Assembly (NCBI GenBank): GCA_023105745.1
Contig: JALGQZ010000001.1
Span: 60,055,937 to 60,119,936, forward strand
DNA: 64,000 nt
Source: Austropuccinia psidii
Lineage: Eukaryota; Basidiomycota; Pucciniomycetes; Pucciniales; Sphaerophragmiaceae
Direction: 5' to 3'
Part shown: positions 19,442 to 32,199 of the stretch, piece by piece
Layout of the letters: every line of letters begins with the position of its first letter
How positions within the stretch are numbered: position 1 is the first letter of the stretch
Position numbers and translations under genes: made by a program
Notes under the pieces: model-generated
The model's database searches: none
Told to the model about the DNA's origin: nothing
The model's input: the letters and a program-made list of their open reading frames with translations, nothing else

Positions 19442-20835
19442 TGTCAGCCTGTGACTCAAAACCAGAGCACAAGCATGACAGCCAAATACCATAAAGCAAT
19501 GGCAAAGCCAAGATAACACCAAAACATGGAGCTGAGCCAAATTAGCTAAAAATTTATCAAACGAAAGAGGAAAATCATCTCTTTGTAAATATATAAGTCC
19601 CATCATCATAGGATAAAGAATAACAAAGTTATTCCTGCTCAAAGTTGTTGCTGAGCATAAACCATAATTTTCACCTCTCATCTAAAGTCCAGAGGAAGAG
19701 GCTTAACCCAAAAAAATGGGTATTAAAATTGAAGCTCTGAGTCAGGACTATCCAATGGTACTAGGAAAATTGAGCTAACACAAAAACTACAGAAGTTATG
19801 GCCAAAATAAGGCCAAATAAGGGTGAATAAAGTATTCACCTCTCATCTAACTTCTACAGTTTGAGTGTGAGATACTTAAGGTGGGATGTTTTTTCAAAAG
19901 AGCAAAATAAAGGCTATGTGATGAAGCCATTAATCTCTGAATATCTCATCTAGAACAAAGGTTATTGAGCAAAAAGGCTCCATACTGACATTGAGAAACT
20001 CATATATCAGAATAACAAACATTCTACATGGCATAATGTTGCCATTTTTAGTGTTACCCTTACCAAATGAGGGACCACTGTGTAGGTCTCATCTAGGGAA
20101 ACAAAATTAACCAAATTTGAGCTAAGTATCCCCAAAAAGGACACAGGTATAGCAGTTTTAAGGTTAAAATCCTAAAATTGGGCCAATACACCTTTTCTGT
20201 GAGACAATATCCCATACCCATGATCATGAGGTGTCAAAAAGATGAAGAATAATGTTTATACTTCAATACTGGGGTCCCATACATATTCTGTACAGCTTTC
20301 TACACGTAATAAATGTCAGAGGAGGGCTGTGTGGTCACCAGATGAAAGGTTTCATCCTTCATTGGTGAAAGCTGCCCAGATGTGGCTTTAAAGCCACATA
20401 TGAGCCCAATAAAGGGCATACAGGACTAGTGAAAACCACAAGCCAGTACTCTGAAGTGAAAAATATTCACTTCCTCTACCTGGATGATCTAGAGGGCCAT
20501 TCCACCCCTTTTCAGGATAAAAGGAGGCCTTTTCTCTGCCAGAAAAAGAATCCCCATCCTGCTCTTGAATTCTTACATAGTAGAAATGTCAAAAAAATCT
20601 ATACTCTTGGGAATAATCAGGTATAATCATAACTTCAATTAATGTAGACCTTATTATAATAATCCAATTGATAAAGCTGAACCCAGGGCTTTCAAAAATG
20701 CTCACCACCACTAAGATCTATTAGTAAAGCCCTTATATTTTATTTGAAACCTTTTTTATCATTTTTTCCATGTAATAGTCATATTTGAGGTTTGAAATAC
20801 TATTATTATCACAACTTCATACACTCAGCCCAACA
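19442..20835 (+). repeat. 5' LTR of element D
   Basis: 1394 bp, starts TGTCAG and ends CCAACA (degenerate CTGACA). Carries the palindrome CAGATGTGGCTTT/AAAGCCACATATG at 20377-20402, TATA-like GGATAAAAGG near 20514 and the hairpin at 20685-20733. Confidence 0.93.
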
Positions 20836-20838
20836 ATT

Positions 20839-20851
20839 TGGGGGCGTGGCC
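20839..20851 (+). promoter_or_regulatory. Primer-binding site of element D
   Basis: TGGGGGCGTGGCC three bases after the LTR; differs from the A site by one base. It is followed by an ATG inside GGCCATG that opens 13 codons up to the donor at 20891. Confidence 0.65.
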
Positions 20852-20890
20852 ATGTTTTTTGAACATTTTTGGACCATTTTTATGCCAAAA

Positions 20891-20942
20891 GTGAGTTTTT
20901 CTCTTCAATTCTTATATTAACACTATTTTTTCTCCTTTTTAG
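20891..20942 (+). other. Candidate leader intron 1, element D
   Basis: Donor GTGAGT, branch-like ATTAACAC and acceptor CTTTTTAG give a 52-nt candidate intron at the same place as 1603-1656 in element A. Sequence in and around it has diverged otherwise, which makes the retained signals noteworthy. Confidence 0.4.
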
Positions 20943-21450
20943 CATGAAATTATTAAAAAAATAATAATATATTGTATAAATTATTATTTTTTTGAGTGGT
21001 ATATTAGTTAATATACCACTGTGATTTCTCTTATTATCCACTTGGTTGGTTAAAATATAATCACCATAAGTGGTATTTTGGGCGTGTTTTTCATATTAAA
21101 ACACTCAGAGCCCCTGATATTCTTATTTTGTAAGGAAAAAGAAACCTAGTTACTGTAAACAACAGTTTGGAGGCATGGTTGGGTATATTGATAATTTCAA
21201 TTTCTCATTACAGAACCACTTTGAATCAAACTTGTCAATTAAAAGTTAATCTGTGAGATACTGGTACACAAACAGTGTACCAGAAAACCAAAAAGCAGTA
21301 TTTTTGATGTGTAATTGATAATTCAAATTACAACATAATAATAATAGGGCACAATATAGAAATAAATTTCCCAGAGGCCATTCCTAGACGTGCAAACAGA
21401 ATTTGAAGAAGTATCAACTGACATAAGCCCTCTTTTTCCTCTTTGATTCA

Positions 21451-21748
21451 GTGGAAGAAAAATTCATACCACTTGAAACCCAATCACAAGGCAGTGCACA
21501 AGTGATACCTTCAGAACTAGAATGCAAGGGCAAAGGAAAGAGTCATAGTGAAAGCCTCATAGCAGCCAAGAAGTGAACACCAATTGCCACACAGAGGAGT
21601 AAAAAACCACAAGACCCTGCATAAATACAAGGTAAACCAACCTTGATAACTTGTACAGGGAAGATTACAGTAATTAACACAGTTGTAACTTCTAAAGTCA
21701 AACTGCCCAAATCTGCTGATAACAAATTTGTACAAGGCACAGTCAAAG
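21451..21748 (+). pseudogene. Leader ORF of element D
   Basis: Homologue of 2149-2449 in A, starting after the same TTTGATTCAG acceptor-like tract. It now has stops (TGA near 21573, TAA near 21622) but keeps the codon phase at the donor AAAG|GTAAAA. It would join the overlapping frame at 21817 in the same phase as in A. Confidence 0.5.
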
Positions 21749-21796
21749 GTAAAAAACCTAAGAACATTAAGTTATTGACTTCTTGAAAACACTGAC

Positions 21797-23634
21797 ATGT
21801 CACCTGTACATCTCAGGAACCTTGGAATACCAAGGAACCAGCCAGAGGACAGAGAAGGCCTGTTCAGGACCAGAATACCTGGAAGAGGACACCTTGGACA
21901 CATTGGTGTATGGCAAGACACTGAGGGAAATCATACCCACTCTGCCATTTACCTTCCAAATCAACAGAAACCTCAAACCAGAGGACTGGAGGGATATGGA
22001 TCAAGTTCTTCAGCTCCAACAACCCCTCAAAGATCTTTTCCAATGGAGCATGGAAAACAAGAGGTTCAACCTAGAATACCACTGGCAAGGATTTTGAGCA
22101 AGTTTGCAGAAGATATGTCTCAAAGAGATACCCTTCAAAGACCTTATGGTAATCACCAAAGGATGAAATACCACCAGGAAGTTCAGACTCCTGGCGGAGA
22201 AGGCAACCAGGATAAGGGAGAATCAAGCCACTATCCAAGTGATAGAAGAACAGCTGAGGCAGACAGGGCCTACTCTGATTCCTTCAGGCTCACAAGGAGT
22301 AGACCAACCCAGCTCTCTAGTGGCTTCACACCATTCAGGAACCAGAAGATCAGTGGCCAAGAGTCAACATTCTTCACAATCTCAGGTAGTTTCAAGGAGA
22401 AGACAAGGATACAATGGAAAAAACAAGACATCTTTCAGCCAAAGACAGAAAGAGTCAGACCCAATGATCCAGAAGCTTTTGGATTTGGTGAAAGAAGTAC
22501 ACAAGAGCCAGAAATAGTTGTCAATACTTTTAGAATCAGCAGCCCCAATAATAGAAATATTACCCCTACTCAGAATGAACACAGTTTTGTTACACATGAG
22601 AGTAGCTTCAAAGCTGATGCACTGTGGTTACAAATGTCCCAATTTTTAGAGTCAACTCAAAAACAATTTGCCGAACTCCAAGAAAGCCATGAGAGAATGA
22701 AAACATTAACAGCCTCCATGGAAAAAACTGTTAAAACTCATCAAGAAGGCCATGCTCAAGTGAGCCAAGCTTCTGAAGAAGCCAATGAAAGACTGAATCA
22801 AGTCTCTGAAGAACATAAAAACTGAAAAAGGGACAGGGATTGTCTGGACCAGGACTTGAACAAATTGTTTAATGTCTACCAAAACATGAAGCCTCAACCA
22901 CAAGGTCATGTTGTGGATAATCCATACCACCAAGAAGACATCAAACCAGATGTTTTGTTGGAAAATGAGACAATGTATCCTTCTCAATACCAAGATGAAG
23001 ATAGCATGTATTACTCTGATAAGGAAGCATTAAAACAGCTTCCAGAAGCCTGAAGCTGGCCCAAATTCTCCGGAACAGGAGAATATTATCATGTGAATCT
23101 CATTTATTATAATTATGTTTCTCAATTGATGTAACAAGCATATCATACTACCAGATTACTTCTAGACTTAATAAAGAATTCAAAGGAAATGCTAGTATTT
23201 GGTACACAGAAATGAAAGAAATAAATTGCAGAAGAAGCTGGCCATGGTGGAAGAGTCAAATAATCCAAAAGTACAGTAATGGTACGTGGATATGGCAAAA
23301 AACCATGTCATTTGAACATGACAAGTAATCTGTGGACAAAGATCCATATGAATGGTGTTTTAGACAGTCTAAAAGACTTAAAGCCATTGATCCTCAAATG
23401 AATATTCAGATGAGGAATCACAGACTCCTTTCAAAAATGCCAGGAGAACTAGAGCATGCATTAAAATGCAGATGAAACCAATGTTGCACTCTAGATGACA
23501 TTGAAAACAACTTACAAGATTTAAGGAAAAGAACAAACATTGGTAAATATTCCCAATTCAAAAGCAGTAGTTTCAAAGAGAAACAACCTTTTAGGGGTTG
23601 TTTCAAGGATAAACCTCAAGAAAGAGTGGCATAA
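21797..23634 (+). pseudogene. gag: Gag of element D
   Basis: Opens at ATG 21797, the same start as A, and reads 342 codons through the N-terminal region and coiled coil to TGA at 22823-22825. Later stops occur in the capsid region (TGA at 23052, TAA in the ATTTATTATAATTA stretch near 23110, TAA at 23327) and just before the zinc knuckle. Capsid motifs WPKFSG, WPWWKSQ and DPYEW are still readable. The gag start and the first 240 codons overlap the frame at 21817-22517. Confidence 0.88.
21817..22517 (+). pseudogene. Overlapping +1 ORF of element D, broken
   Basis: Homologue of 2518-3218 in A, one base ahead of gag. It is open up to TGA near 22095, has a second TGA in the GW-x-P motif, and is open again from 22239 to 22517. 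The C-terminal helix PMIQKLLDLVKEVHK is identical to A. Differences from A are often conservative (V/L, I/L, K/R), which suggests coding selection in this frame before the element died. Confidence 0.55.
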
Positions 23635-24408
23635 GTGACCAAAAAGAAAAACTCTTGTCACAATTGTGGGTCAACAGACTACTATGCTAATAAGTGTCCA
23701 AAGGCAAAAAAGAAAGTCTATGCCATTGAACAAGTCCCAGAGGAAGAATTCCCAACAGAGGATTATGACTCAGACTTTATGGGTGATGCCATCAGAGAAC
23801 AATTTGATAAAGAACAAGACCCAAGGGAAGAATTTCTAGTGGAGTACCAAGAGGAAACACCCCTAGAAATTCAGGATATACACTTAGAAGCAAGAATGCC
23901 ACAGGATACTGCAAATATAAACTTGAGCAAACACACACAAGATGCACAAACATTCCTTGTTACACCAACTAAAGGAATAGAATATATAAATTATACAGCC
24001 ACAAAGATGACTGTTTGTATTGAAAACTATCAACATCCATTGATCATTGACAGTGGTGCACACTGCTCAATAGTGGCTAAAGATTATCTGGACAACCACT
24101 CCAAATTGGGAGAAGAAGCTCTTTCCAACCAAGGAAAAAAAATTGAAAGTGCATCAGGGAAGATGACATCCATTGGGAAAATTATCAAAGAGATGATTAT
24201 ACCCCATAGGAAAGGTAATATCAGCCATGAACCAGAGTTTTTTGTGCTTGAAGATGCCCACATACAAGGATTCTTACTGGGAACAGATTACCAGATGATG
24301 CATGGCCTTGATATTTACAATATTAAGAACAGGAACATTACCATGGGTCCAAAAAGTAGAAGAAATTTTCACTTTAAATATACCAGATGTCCCCCCGTGA
24401 CCCTCTAG
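23635..24408 (+). pseudogene. pol: Element D nucleocapsid end and protease
   Basis: One frame of 257 codons runs from the zinc knuckle through the Gag-Pol junction into protease, so Gag and Pol were one frame ancestrally. The knuckle reads CHNCGSTDYYANKC, with the metal-binding His replaced by Tyr. Protease keeps IIDSGAHCS near 24050. A frameshift near 24350 leads to the stop at 24408. Confidence 0.87.
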
Positions 24409-25526
24409 AAGAATTACTGAATAAATTCAGAGAGGGCCAATTCAGTACCAGCCTCACCAGTAAACAAAAGATTAGTTGGCTGAAAATTCTGAGGAAAAAT
24501 AGACCAGCATTTGCCATTGGTGATGAGCCTTTGGGAAAAATCAGAGGCCATGATATATAATTATATCGAGATGTGGAAAGAACTTATCCACCCATTCTGA
24601 AAAGACCTCCATATACAGCAAGCCTAGAAACTAGGAAGGAGATTGAGAAACACATCAATGAAATCCTAGAAATGGATGTCATCAGGAAGATAGGACATAA
24701 TGAAATAGTGGAAATCACCACTCCTGTCCTTATCACCTGGAATGATGGCAAATCTAGGCTGTGTGGGGACTTCACAGCCGTAAACAGCTACACAAAAGCT
24801 GATAGTCACCTTATACCAAGGACACCTCATGCCCTAGACAAACTGGCAAAAGCCAATTATATATCCAAGATGTATTGTATGAAAGGCTTCTATCAGAATG
24901 TAGTTAAACCAAACTTCATTAAGCTACTCAGAGTTATATGCCATATGGGTATATCTTAGTACACCAGGATGTTATTTGTCATCAAAAATTCACCAGCCCA
25001 TTTCCAAAGGATGATGGACATAATATTTCAAGAAGAAATATTGGAAGGCTGTATGGTAGTATATATTGATGATATCATTATATACCAAGAGACATGGGAA
25101 GACCATGTGCAGTACATAGACAGAGTCCTTAGTAAATGCACACCCATCAATCTAAGAATTTTACTTATTAAGTGCAATTTTGGCCAAAAAGAACTATTGG
25201 CACTAGGGCATAAAGTCTCAGGCCTTAGTCTGGCCCTAGACCAGGATAAAGGAGCAGCAGTACTTCAAAAACCAGTACTAAAAAACATTAAAGAGATGAA
25301 ATCTCTCCTTGGGTTTGCTAGCTACTACAGAAACCACATCAAAACGCTTGCTCACTTAACTAGTAGTCTATACAAGTTCTTCTCAAAATATGTAGTTTTT
25401 GAAATTACCAAGGAAAGGAGAGATGCATATGAGAGGATCAAACATGAACTCACTAATGCACCTGTCCTTATAGTCCATGAATTTAGAATTACCATTCAAT
25501 TTGTACATAGATGCAGCTTACAGTGA
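24409..25526 (+). pseudogene. pol: Element D reverse transcriptase
   Basis: Frames at 24573-24959 and 24969-25526 give fingers and palm (CGDFTAVNSYTK, MYCMKGFYQN) and the catalytic YIDDIIIY (near 25063). The MDCMKG aspartate is changed to Tyr (MYCMKG), removing a residue usually conserved in the palm. A TAG at 24957 and a TAA near 24557 interrupt the domain. Connection sequence LLGFASYYRNHIK follows. Confidence 0.87.
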
Positions 25527-26830
25527 GGGATTAGGAACAGCCCTACACCAAAGAAAGATTGTGGATGGTGAACCAAGGGAAGGGGTAATATGCTACATCT
25601 CCAGGCAACTGAAAGATTCAGAAGTTAGGTATTGAGAAACCCAGACTTAATTCTTATGCCTAGTATGGGCCCTGGAAAAACTCTATTATTATCTGGATGG
25701 TGCAGTCTTTGAAGTCTACACAGACTGCACAGCACTCAAGTCTTTACGTAATATTAAGACTACTAATAGACACATGTTGAGGTGGCAAATATCCATCCAC
25801 AAGTATAGAGGTAACATGACCATCATATACACTGAAGAAAAAAGCCACACCAATGCGGACAACCTGAGAAGATGGCCACTGGATAATGTCACAAGCAACC
25901 CAGCTTATGACCCTGAAGTAGCAGCCAAGATCCCTATACATTTCATGGAAATAAACAGGAGGAAAAACTTCAGATCTTCTGAATGGGCCCCAGAAAGTGG
26001 TACCCCAGACAGTGAAGACACTGAATCAGAAGGAACAGAAACTCCCATATTGGGGATAGGTTCCCCAGAAATGCACAATGAGCCCTTTAGTGCAGTAATG
26101 AAGACTTATGCAAAACAAAAATGGTGTGGAATATTGTTGCAACTCCTTCAACAGAAATATGGGAGCCCAGAACTTCAATACCAGTTAGAGAAACCCTGGT
26201 TGAGGGACTATAAGGATAACAAGTTTTCTCTTATAGGTAGACTCCTCTATCACAGAGAGAAGCAAACAAGCTCCCTCACAATGATAGATAAGGACCACAT
26301 ATCCCTGATCCTGAAAAAATTTCATGACTGCCCCTATATGGGACACATGAGTGAGGACAGGACCAAGGAAAGGGTAGAAAGCACAGCTTAGTGTCCAAAA
26401 TGGGAGCAAGAGTTGAGTGAATATATCAACACTTGTGCAATATTCCAAAAGGAAAACATAAAAAATTGAAAAAAATATGGGCTACTTCAACACATGGGAA
26501 ACCATTAATATGTACTGGGTCGCAGGACTTGTCCCAGGAGGCACAGAAAATTTCAATTACTTCCTAGTTAAAGTGGATATTTATAGTAAAAGTGTGAGGT
26601 GTTTACCATTTCATAAGGAGGACACCCCAATGGATACAGCTTTGTTCTTCTGGAATAGAATCATAGCCACATGTAGAGTCCAAAGAATTATCATTAGTGA
26701 TAGGGACCCAAAATTCACATCAGAGTTCTGGACAAACCCCTATGACATTCTGGGCACAAAACTTGCATTTTCTACAGCTTGTCATCCACAGACAGATTGT
26801 TTAGCTGAAAGGATGCTTCAAAAAATGTAG
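25527..26830 (+). pseudogene. pol: Element D RNase H and integrase, first part
   Basis: RNase H is readable at 25500-25900 with stops (TGA in the first motif near 25522 and TAA at 25648). 25774-26391 is open for 205 codons over the RNase H end, linker and integrase HHCC domain ([15 protein letters not shown]), ending TAG at 26389. 26477-26830 carries the core motifs [10 protein letters not shown] and LAERMLQKM. The MDWVTG aspartate is changed (MYWVAG), so the DDE triad is broken. Confidence 0.86.
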
Positions 26831-27645
26831 GATATTATTAGAAGGTTCTGTGCATATGGCATGGAATATAAGGACCATGAAGGATATATCCATGACTGGT
26901 TTACACTTCTAACAGAAGTCCATCTATCTTACAACACAAGCCAGCACTCTACCACAGGGAGATCACCCTCACTGGTAGAAAAAGGGTGAAACCCCCTGTT
27001 AACTGTGGATCACCTGAGCAAAATCTTTTGATTATGAACCGCACAGGCAAGGACGTCCATGATATGTGGAAAAGAGCTTTTGATACAGCTGCAATGTGAA
27101 TAGCTGAAGCTAAGGAATAAAAAAAAGCAGAGGTATGACAAGACACATATGGAACCAGACTTCAAAGAAGGGGACCAGGTGTTAGTGTCTACACTCAACT
27201 TCAATAACCTCAAGGGACAAAAGAAAATGAGAGATTCATTTGAGGGGCCCTTCACTATGATCAAATTGATAGGGAAGAATGCAGTGGAGGTTACACTCAC
27301 AGAGGAATTCTCCAGGAAACATCCAGTATTCACAGTGAGTCTGGTCAAACCATACTTCCAGACAGGAGAGGACAAGTTCCCCTCCAGGAGGAAGACAACC
27401 ACTCCACCAGATAGAGAGGAAGTGGAGGAATCCCCTGAACCTGTGAACAAGATCATCAAGGCCAGGAAGATTATACTGAATGATAAAGACCAAAGACAAT
27501 ATTTGGTTAGATTTGAAACCAGACAGCATACAAATACAAATGGTTGGAAGAGGATTCCATACCAGATGGGAAACTTTATTTAAGGAGATTAAGGACCTCC
27601 AGAAGGAATGGAAAGTCTCATTGATGATGAGCCTTTTTTGAAGGG
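26831..27645 (+). pseudogene. pol: Element D integrase C-terminal part and chromodomain
   Basis: After several stops near 26828-27120, a frame of 144 codons (27149-27583) reads [16 protein letters not shown], the GPF region (EGPFTMIKL) and a chromodomain ([20 protein letters not shown]). A one-base change in the last part shifts the frame before the normal end near 27620. Confidence 0.86.
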
Positions 27646-27651
27646 AGGGTA
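27641..27651 (+). promoter_or_regulatory. Polypurine tract of element D
   Basis: AAGGGAGGGTA next to the 3' LTR, preceded by GCCTTTTTTG as in A and B. Confidence 0.85.
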
Positions 27652-28423
27652 TGTCAGCCTGTGACCCAAAACCAGAGCACAAGCATGACAGCCACACACC
27701 ATAAACCAATGGTAAAGCCAAGATACCACCAAAACATGGAGCTGAGTCAAACTAGCTCAAAAGGTATCAAAAGGAAGAGGAAAATCACCTCTTTTTAAAT
27801 ATACAAGTCCCATTGTCATAGAACAAACAATAACAAAGTTATTCCCACTCAAAGTTGCTGCTGAGCATAAACCTTAATTTTCACCTCTCATCTGAAATCC
27901 AGAGGAAGAGGCTTAACCCCAGAAAATGGGTATTCAAATTGAATCTCTAAGTAAGGGCTATTCAATGGTACTAGTCAAATCAAGCTAACACCAAAACTAC
28001 AGAGGGTATGGCCAAAATAAGGCAGAATAAGGGTGAATAAAATATTAACCTCCCATCTAACTTCTACAGATTTACTTTGAGATACTTAAAGTGGGGTCTT
28101 TTTGGAAAGAGAAATAACAGGGATATCTGATGGTGCCATTAGTTTTCCCATTTCTCATCTGCAACAAAAGGTATGGAGCAAACAAGCTTCCTACAGATAT
28201 TGAGAAAATAATATATCTGAATAACAAATGTTGTACATGGCATTACTTTGCCATAGAGAATGGCACCCATACCAAATGAGGTACCATTGTGTAGATCATA
28301 TCTAGGGCTACACAATGAACCAAATTTGAGATCAATATCTCAAAACTTGACAAAGGTATAGCAGTTCTAAGGTTAAAATCCCACACTTTGGCCAATACAC
28401 CTTTTCTGTGGGATAATATCCCA

Positions 28424-30327
28424 TGTGAGCCTTGAGCTATATTTTACGTACCCAAATAGGCCACAATTATCTTAAAAAGAATTCTGAACTATGCATAACC
28501 CATAAGTCATGCATATATTCAAAATTCATCATTTTTGATCTCAGAAAAGATGAATAGCTTTTTATTGAGTAAATAAATCCATGGATTGAAGGACAGATTT
28601 GATTTCTACACAAAATTTCACCTAGGGTAGCTCCATAGAGTGAATAAGGTCAAATCAACTCTTTGAGGTGGCAATATGGAAAATACTTCAATACCACATA
28701 AAAGATCTGTGAAAATTCTTGTTTTTCTCAATTTCACACCAAAATAATGGGAATGTGAGAAATCCCATGGTACATATACACTAAGAATAGTGTTACGCAT
28801 GTTTGTGGCACTTAATGTCATGGTATTCTTACATACACCTTTGGTACACCCATAGTGGATATCAGTCTTTAAGCCTGAATTTCTATTTTGACATAATAAA
28901 TTGTCAAGGGGGACAGAAGACATCAAAGAGAGTCAGGGTACCCAACTTTTAAGGCCTCTAAGGTGCGGACAGCTCCAAAGCTTGCATCCATGGCTGATCT
29001 TGGCCCAACGAGTAAACCAAAATGTTTTGGGAACTTGGTTACCATGTCAAAACTTCATTATATCATAAGAAAATAGCAAATGAACTGCTATTTTGACATG
29101 CCAAGGAGGTAAAGAGCAACTTAGACTCCTGTAACCATGTCAATTCTCACTGATTTCTAATGGATAATCCCTAGGAGAGTAATTAAAACCCTTTTTGGAC
29201 TAGTATCTATTGATTTACCTCATAGCAACCACCCATATAGTGCTATTTGCAATTCTACATAGAAAAGAGGTAAAAACTTCAAAAATTCATTAAAAATACA
29301 ATTCTTTATTCATCTTTCTGAAACTATCAGGACCTATTGAGAACTTTATATTCCATATAAAAACAAAAATAATTATACTTTTATAAGTAAAATCAAAGGT
29401 TTTACCTACAGTCTATTTCTAATTATTCCATGTGAAATACTGAATCTTTAAAAATTCACAGAAAATAAACTCTGTGACGAAATTTCCAATAACATTTCAG
29501 ACTTTGAGAAATCAATTGTTCTTTTGCAATAAAAGAAGATTTACAGTTTTTACTCCTTTTATTCTTAACCATAAATGGGTTGGTAGTCACGTCAAAGCTT
29601 CGATCAAGTAATTATGATGATCTTAGGTGTCAACAGATGATGCAATAAATAATCCAAAATGTTTTATTGTTTTCTCACTCACTGGATTTTCTGTTTGCTC
29701 AATGGCAAGCCTCTGTGAGCTGTCTTAGACTTAAGAGAGGCCTGCTCTTGCTGTTTTTTCCAAATTATCACATTATTCAATTATACCTTTATTACCAACA
29801 AGTAAGTATTAGTCAAATCTTTTCTTAAGTGTTTTAAATCCTTCAGAATCAATAAGAAAGACTTGAAATCATGAAAATCAACTATATATTGTTGTAATAC
29901 TGTTATATATCCATTTTTGATCTTTTAAATCCACAATTATCCGTCAAATCTCTCTAATTTTATCTTTAATAAGCTCTTTGGAGTATTAGTGGGTGATTCA
30001 TCTTAAATCTTGAAGTTTTTCTCTAGTAATTGTTTTCTTCAAGAATTAGATTTATAATTATTTTGAAAAAGATAATTATACATTAAAATAATTTTATTTT
30101 TTTAATAAACAAGTTTTATTATTAAATACTTCTTGTAATTGATTCTAGTGGACAATTACTGCTTACTGCTATAATCACTAGTACTGTAGAGCAAGTAAAA
30201 GAAATAATTAAATATTTAATTATTTAATTGTGGTTATAATAATTTTTATTATTGTATTTCCCAAGAACATTCATAGTACTGTTTATTAATAGTAATATTA
30301 TCAACAGTTTCATAGACACATCTTACA
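28424..30327 (+). mobile_element. Solo E-type LTR in element D 3' LTR
   Basis: 1904 bp, TGTGAGCC...CTTACA, with target duplication TCCCA at 28419-28423 and 30328-30332. There is no internal coding region, so this is the product of recombination between two LTRs of a former element. Close relatives are 39338-41244, 47364-48844, and the minus-strand LTRs 48845-50593 and 58509-60415. Confidence 0.95.
28618..28926 (-). CDS. Antisense ORF in E-type LTR
   Basis: 102 codons from ATG, antisense to the LTR. It contains YFGVKLRKTRIFT and IEVFSILPP. The same frame is full length in the LTR at 59910-60218 and partial at 39533-39736 and 50089-50328. No domain is recognised. Conservation may only reflect shared LTR descent; expression is unknown. 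Confidence 0.3.
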   Translation of the reverse strand: MMSSVPLDNLLCQNRNSGLKTDIHYGCTKGVCKNTMTLSATNMRNTILSVYVPWDFSHSHYFGVKLRKTRIFTDLLCGIEVFSILPPQRVDLTLFTLWSYPR

Positions 30328-30973
30328 TCCCATAACCATGATTATGAGGTGTCTCATAGACAAAGAAGCATTTTTATGCTTGAATACCTCATAGTTGAGT
30401 CAATAATGGGGTCCCATACAGGTTCTGTACAGCATTCTATGTGTCATATACATCAGAAGAAGGCTGTGTGGTCTTCAGATGAAGATTTTCACCCTGTATT
30501 GGTGAAAACTGCCCAGATGTGGTTTCATAACCACATCTGAGCCCAATACAGGGAATAAAGGCCTAGTGAAAGCCACAAGCCAGTAATCTGAAGCAAAAAA
30601 TCTTCACTTCCTCTATGTGGATGGTCTAGAGGGCCATTCCACCCCTTTTCAGGATCAAAGGAGTCCTTTTTTCTTCCAGACAAAGAACTCCTATCCTTCT
30701 CTTGAACTCCTACTTAGTACAACTGTCAAAAACAGCTATAATCTTGAAATAATCAGGTATAATTATGACTTTAGTTATTGTAGACTTTATTATAATAATT
30801 CAATTGATAAATCTGCACCCAGGGCTTTCAACAGTGCTCATCACCACTAAACTCCTTTAGTAAAGCCCTTATATTTTATTTCAAACCTTTTCTTATCATT
30901 ATTATCCATGTCACAGTCATAATTTAGACTGTAAATACTATTATTATCAACTCTTCATAGACTCATCCTGACA

Positions 30974-31305
30974 GGTGGTAATTCCAGAAGTATTAGTTCT
31001 ACTGACAAATGGATGGTGCCATTGCATAACTCTCATTACAAGCTTCAATAAAATTACCATTTCTATTGGGTTTCATTCAATATTCATAAGCTAGGTGGGA
31101 GGTGAAAATAAGTTTTTCTCACTTATTTTGTCTCATCTTTGAGTGGTTGTATCTTTTTCATTTCTTATCATATTTGAATAAGATTGGGAATTCTCCCTCT
31201 TCATATTTTTACCTGTATGGACTGTGTTTTTCCAAGACTTTCTGTACCATTACTTATGGTATTTGCATGTCATTCTGGTGTTCTGTTTTAAGTCACAGGC
31301 TGACA
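30974..31305 (-). repeat. Old F-type LTR, outer end, split by element D
   Basis: The minus strand starts TGTCAGCCTGTGACTTAAAACAG at 31305 and follows the F-type LTR at 55247 closely for over 200 bp. It continues at 19441 on the other side of element D. The first five bases (30974-30978) are the GGTGG duplication. Confidence 0.8.
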
Positions 31306-32199
31306 GTAAAATTACTTGTGGTAGAATAAATTTACTATTTTTTGTCAATTGGTAATGAAAAATTATTATAGTTCATAATAATAACTATTGGTAATATTAT
31401 TATCAGTCAATATCTTTTTATTCATTATTTCATACAAATATATATTATTTATAATTTCATTGTTAAAAAATGATTTATTATTATTTTTTATAATATTAAT
31501 TTCTTAATATTATTAGAGTAGTTTTTCTTAAGAATAAGAACAGGAATAGTAAAATAGTTGAATTAATATGAATTTAATTATAGGCTTCATAGTCAAATCT
31601 TAAAATTAGCCATTTAAAAAATAACGTTAATATTTATCTGATATTTTGAAAAGAACCTTTGTAAGACAAATGGTATTAGAAGCTTATATAGGGGATTTGT
31701 TTTCAAAATTTAATTCAATAAAGCTTATGAGATTTTGTTAAGCTGAAGGGAAATGTCAAAAAAAATTATCTTGTTTTGGAAGGTAGTAACTGAACCCTTT
31801 TGTTGAGTTTCTCCCCTCTTTTAATAAGGACTTCAATTCTTCATTCCATTTGAAGTACAAAATAATTCTTGAATTTGATTATTTTTCACAAACTATCCTT
31901 CAAAGGAAAGTGTGAGATTTTTCACCTAAACATATTGACAGTTTAATCTAATTGATGAAGATTTTTTCTCAGCAAGGTGATGAAATAGTAATTACTCATT
32001 AAATCAAGAGATTTATATCATATTATTATTGAGCTTGGATAAATTTATTATCTTCACGAAAAGCCTTCCTTCAGATCTGGTTAATGCTCTTTTTGAATTT
32101 TGACCAGTAAAGCCATCAAGACCATGTGGAACTTGGCTCAAAGATTCAATTTCCACTGTGAAACTATTGTGAATAAATTTGAAGTAGTTGAAGTAAAGA
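31306..32199 (+). other. No recognised gene between reverse F-type LTR and element G
   Basis: Very AT-rich sequence that ends in AAAGA, the left copy of the element G target duplication. The minus strand near 32100-32160 can be read as a short segment with GLDGFTGQ, faintly like a non-LTR reverse transcriptase, but there is no continuous frame. Nothing else seen. Confidence 0.4.

Larger units (their letters stand above)
19442..30973 (+). mobile_element. Element D, decayed Ty3/gypsy chromovirus with nested solo LTR
   Basis: Complete element of the A group: LTRs at 19442-20835 and 27652-30973, target duplication GGTGG at 19437-19441 and 30974-30978. The 3' LTR is interrupted by a solo E-type LTR (28424-30327). 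Every coding domain is present but broken by stops and frameshifts, and the LTRs differ far more than those of A, so this copy is older. Confidence 0.95.
27652..30973 (+). repeat. 3' LTR of element D, split by a solo LTR
   Basis: Segments 27652-28423 and 30333-30973 together give about 1.41 kb, TGTCAG...CTGACA. The interruption lies inside the TGGGATA/TATCCCA palindrome. The second segment keeps the palindrome CAGATGTGGTTT/TAACCACATCTG (30514-30539) and hairpin 30821-30869. Confidence 0.93.

Noticed and set aside
31102..31329. 75-codon plus-strand frame with Phe-rich hydrophobic stretches
   Set aside because: It is the antisense reading of an F-type LTR end; hydrophobicity comes from T-rich sequence.
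32100..32160. Minus-strand GLDGFTGQ-like segment suggesting a non-LTR reverse transcriptase
   Set aside because: Only about 20 residues resemble the motif and no adjacent motif or frame supports it.
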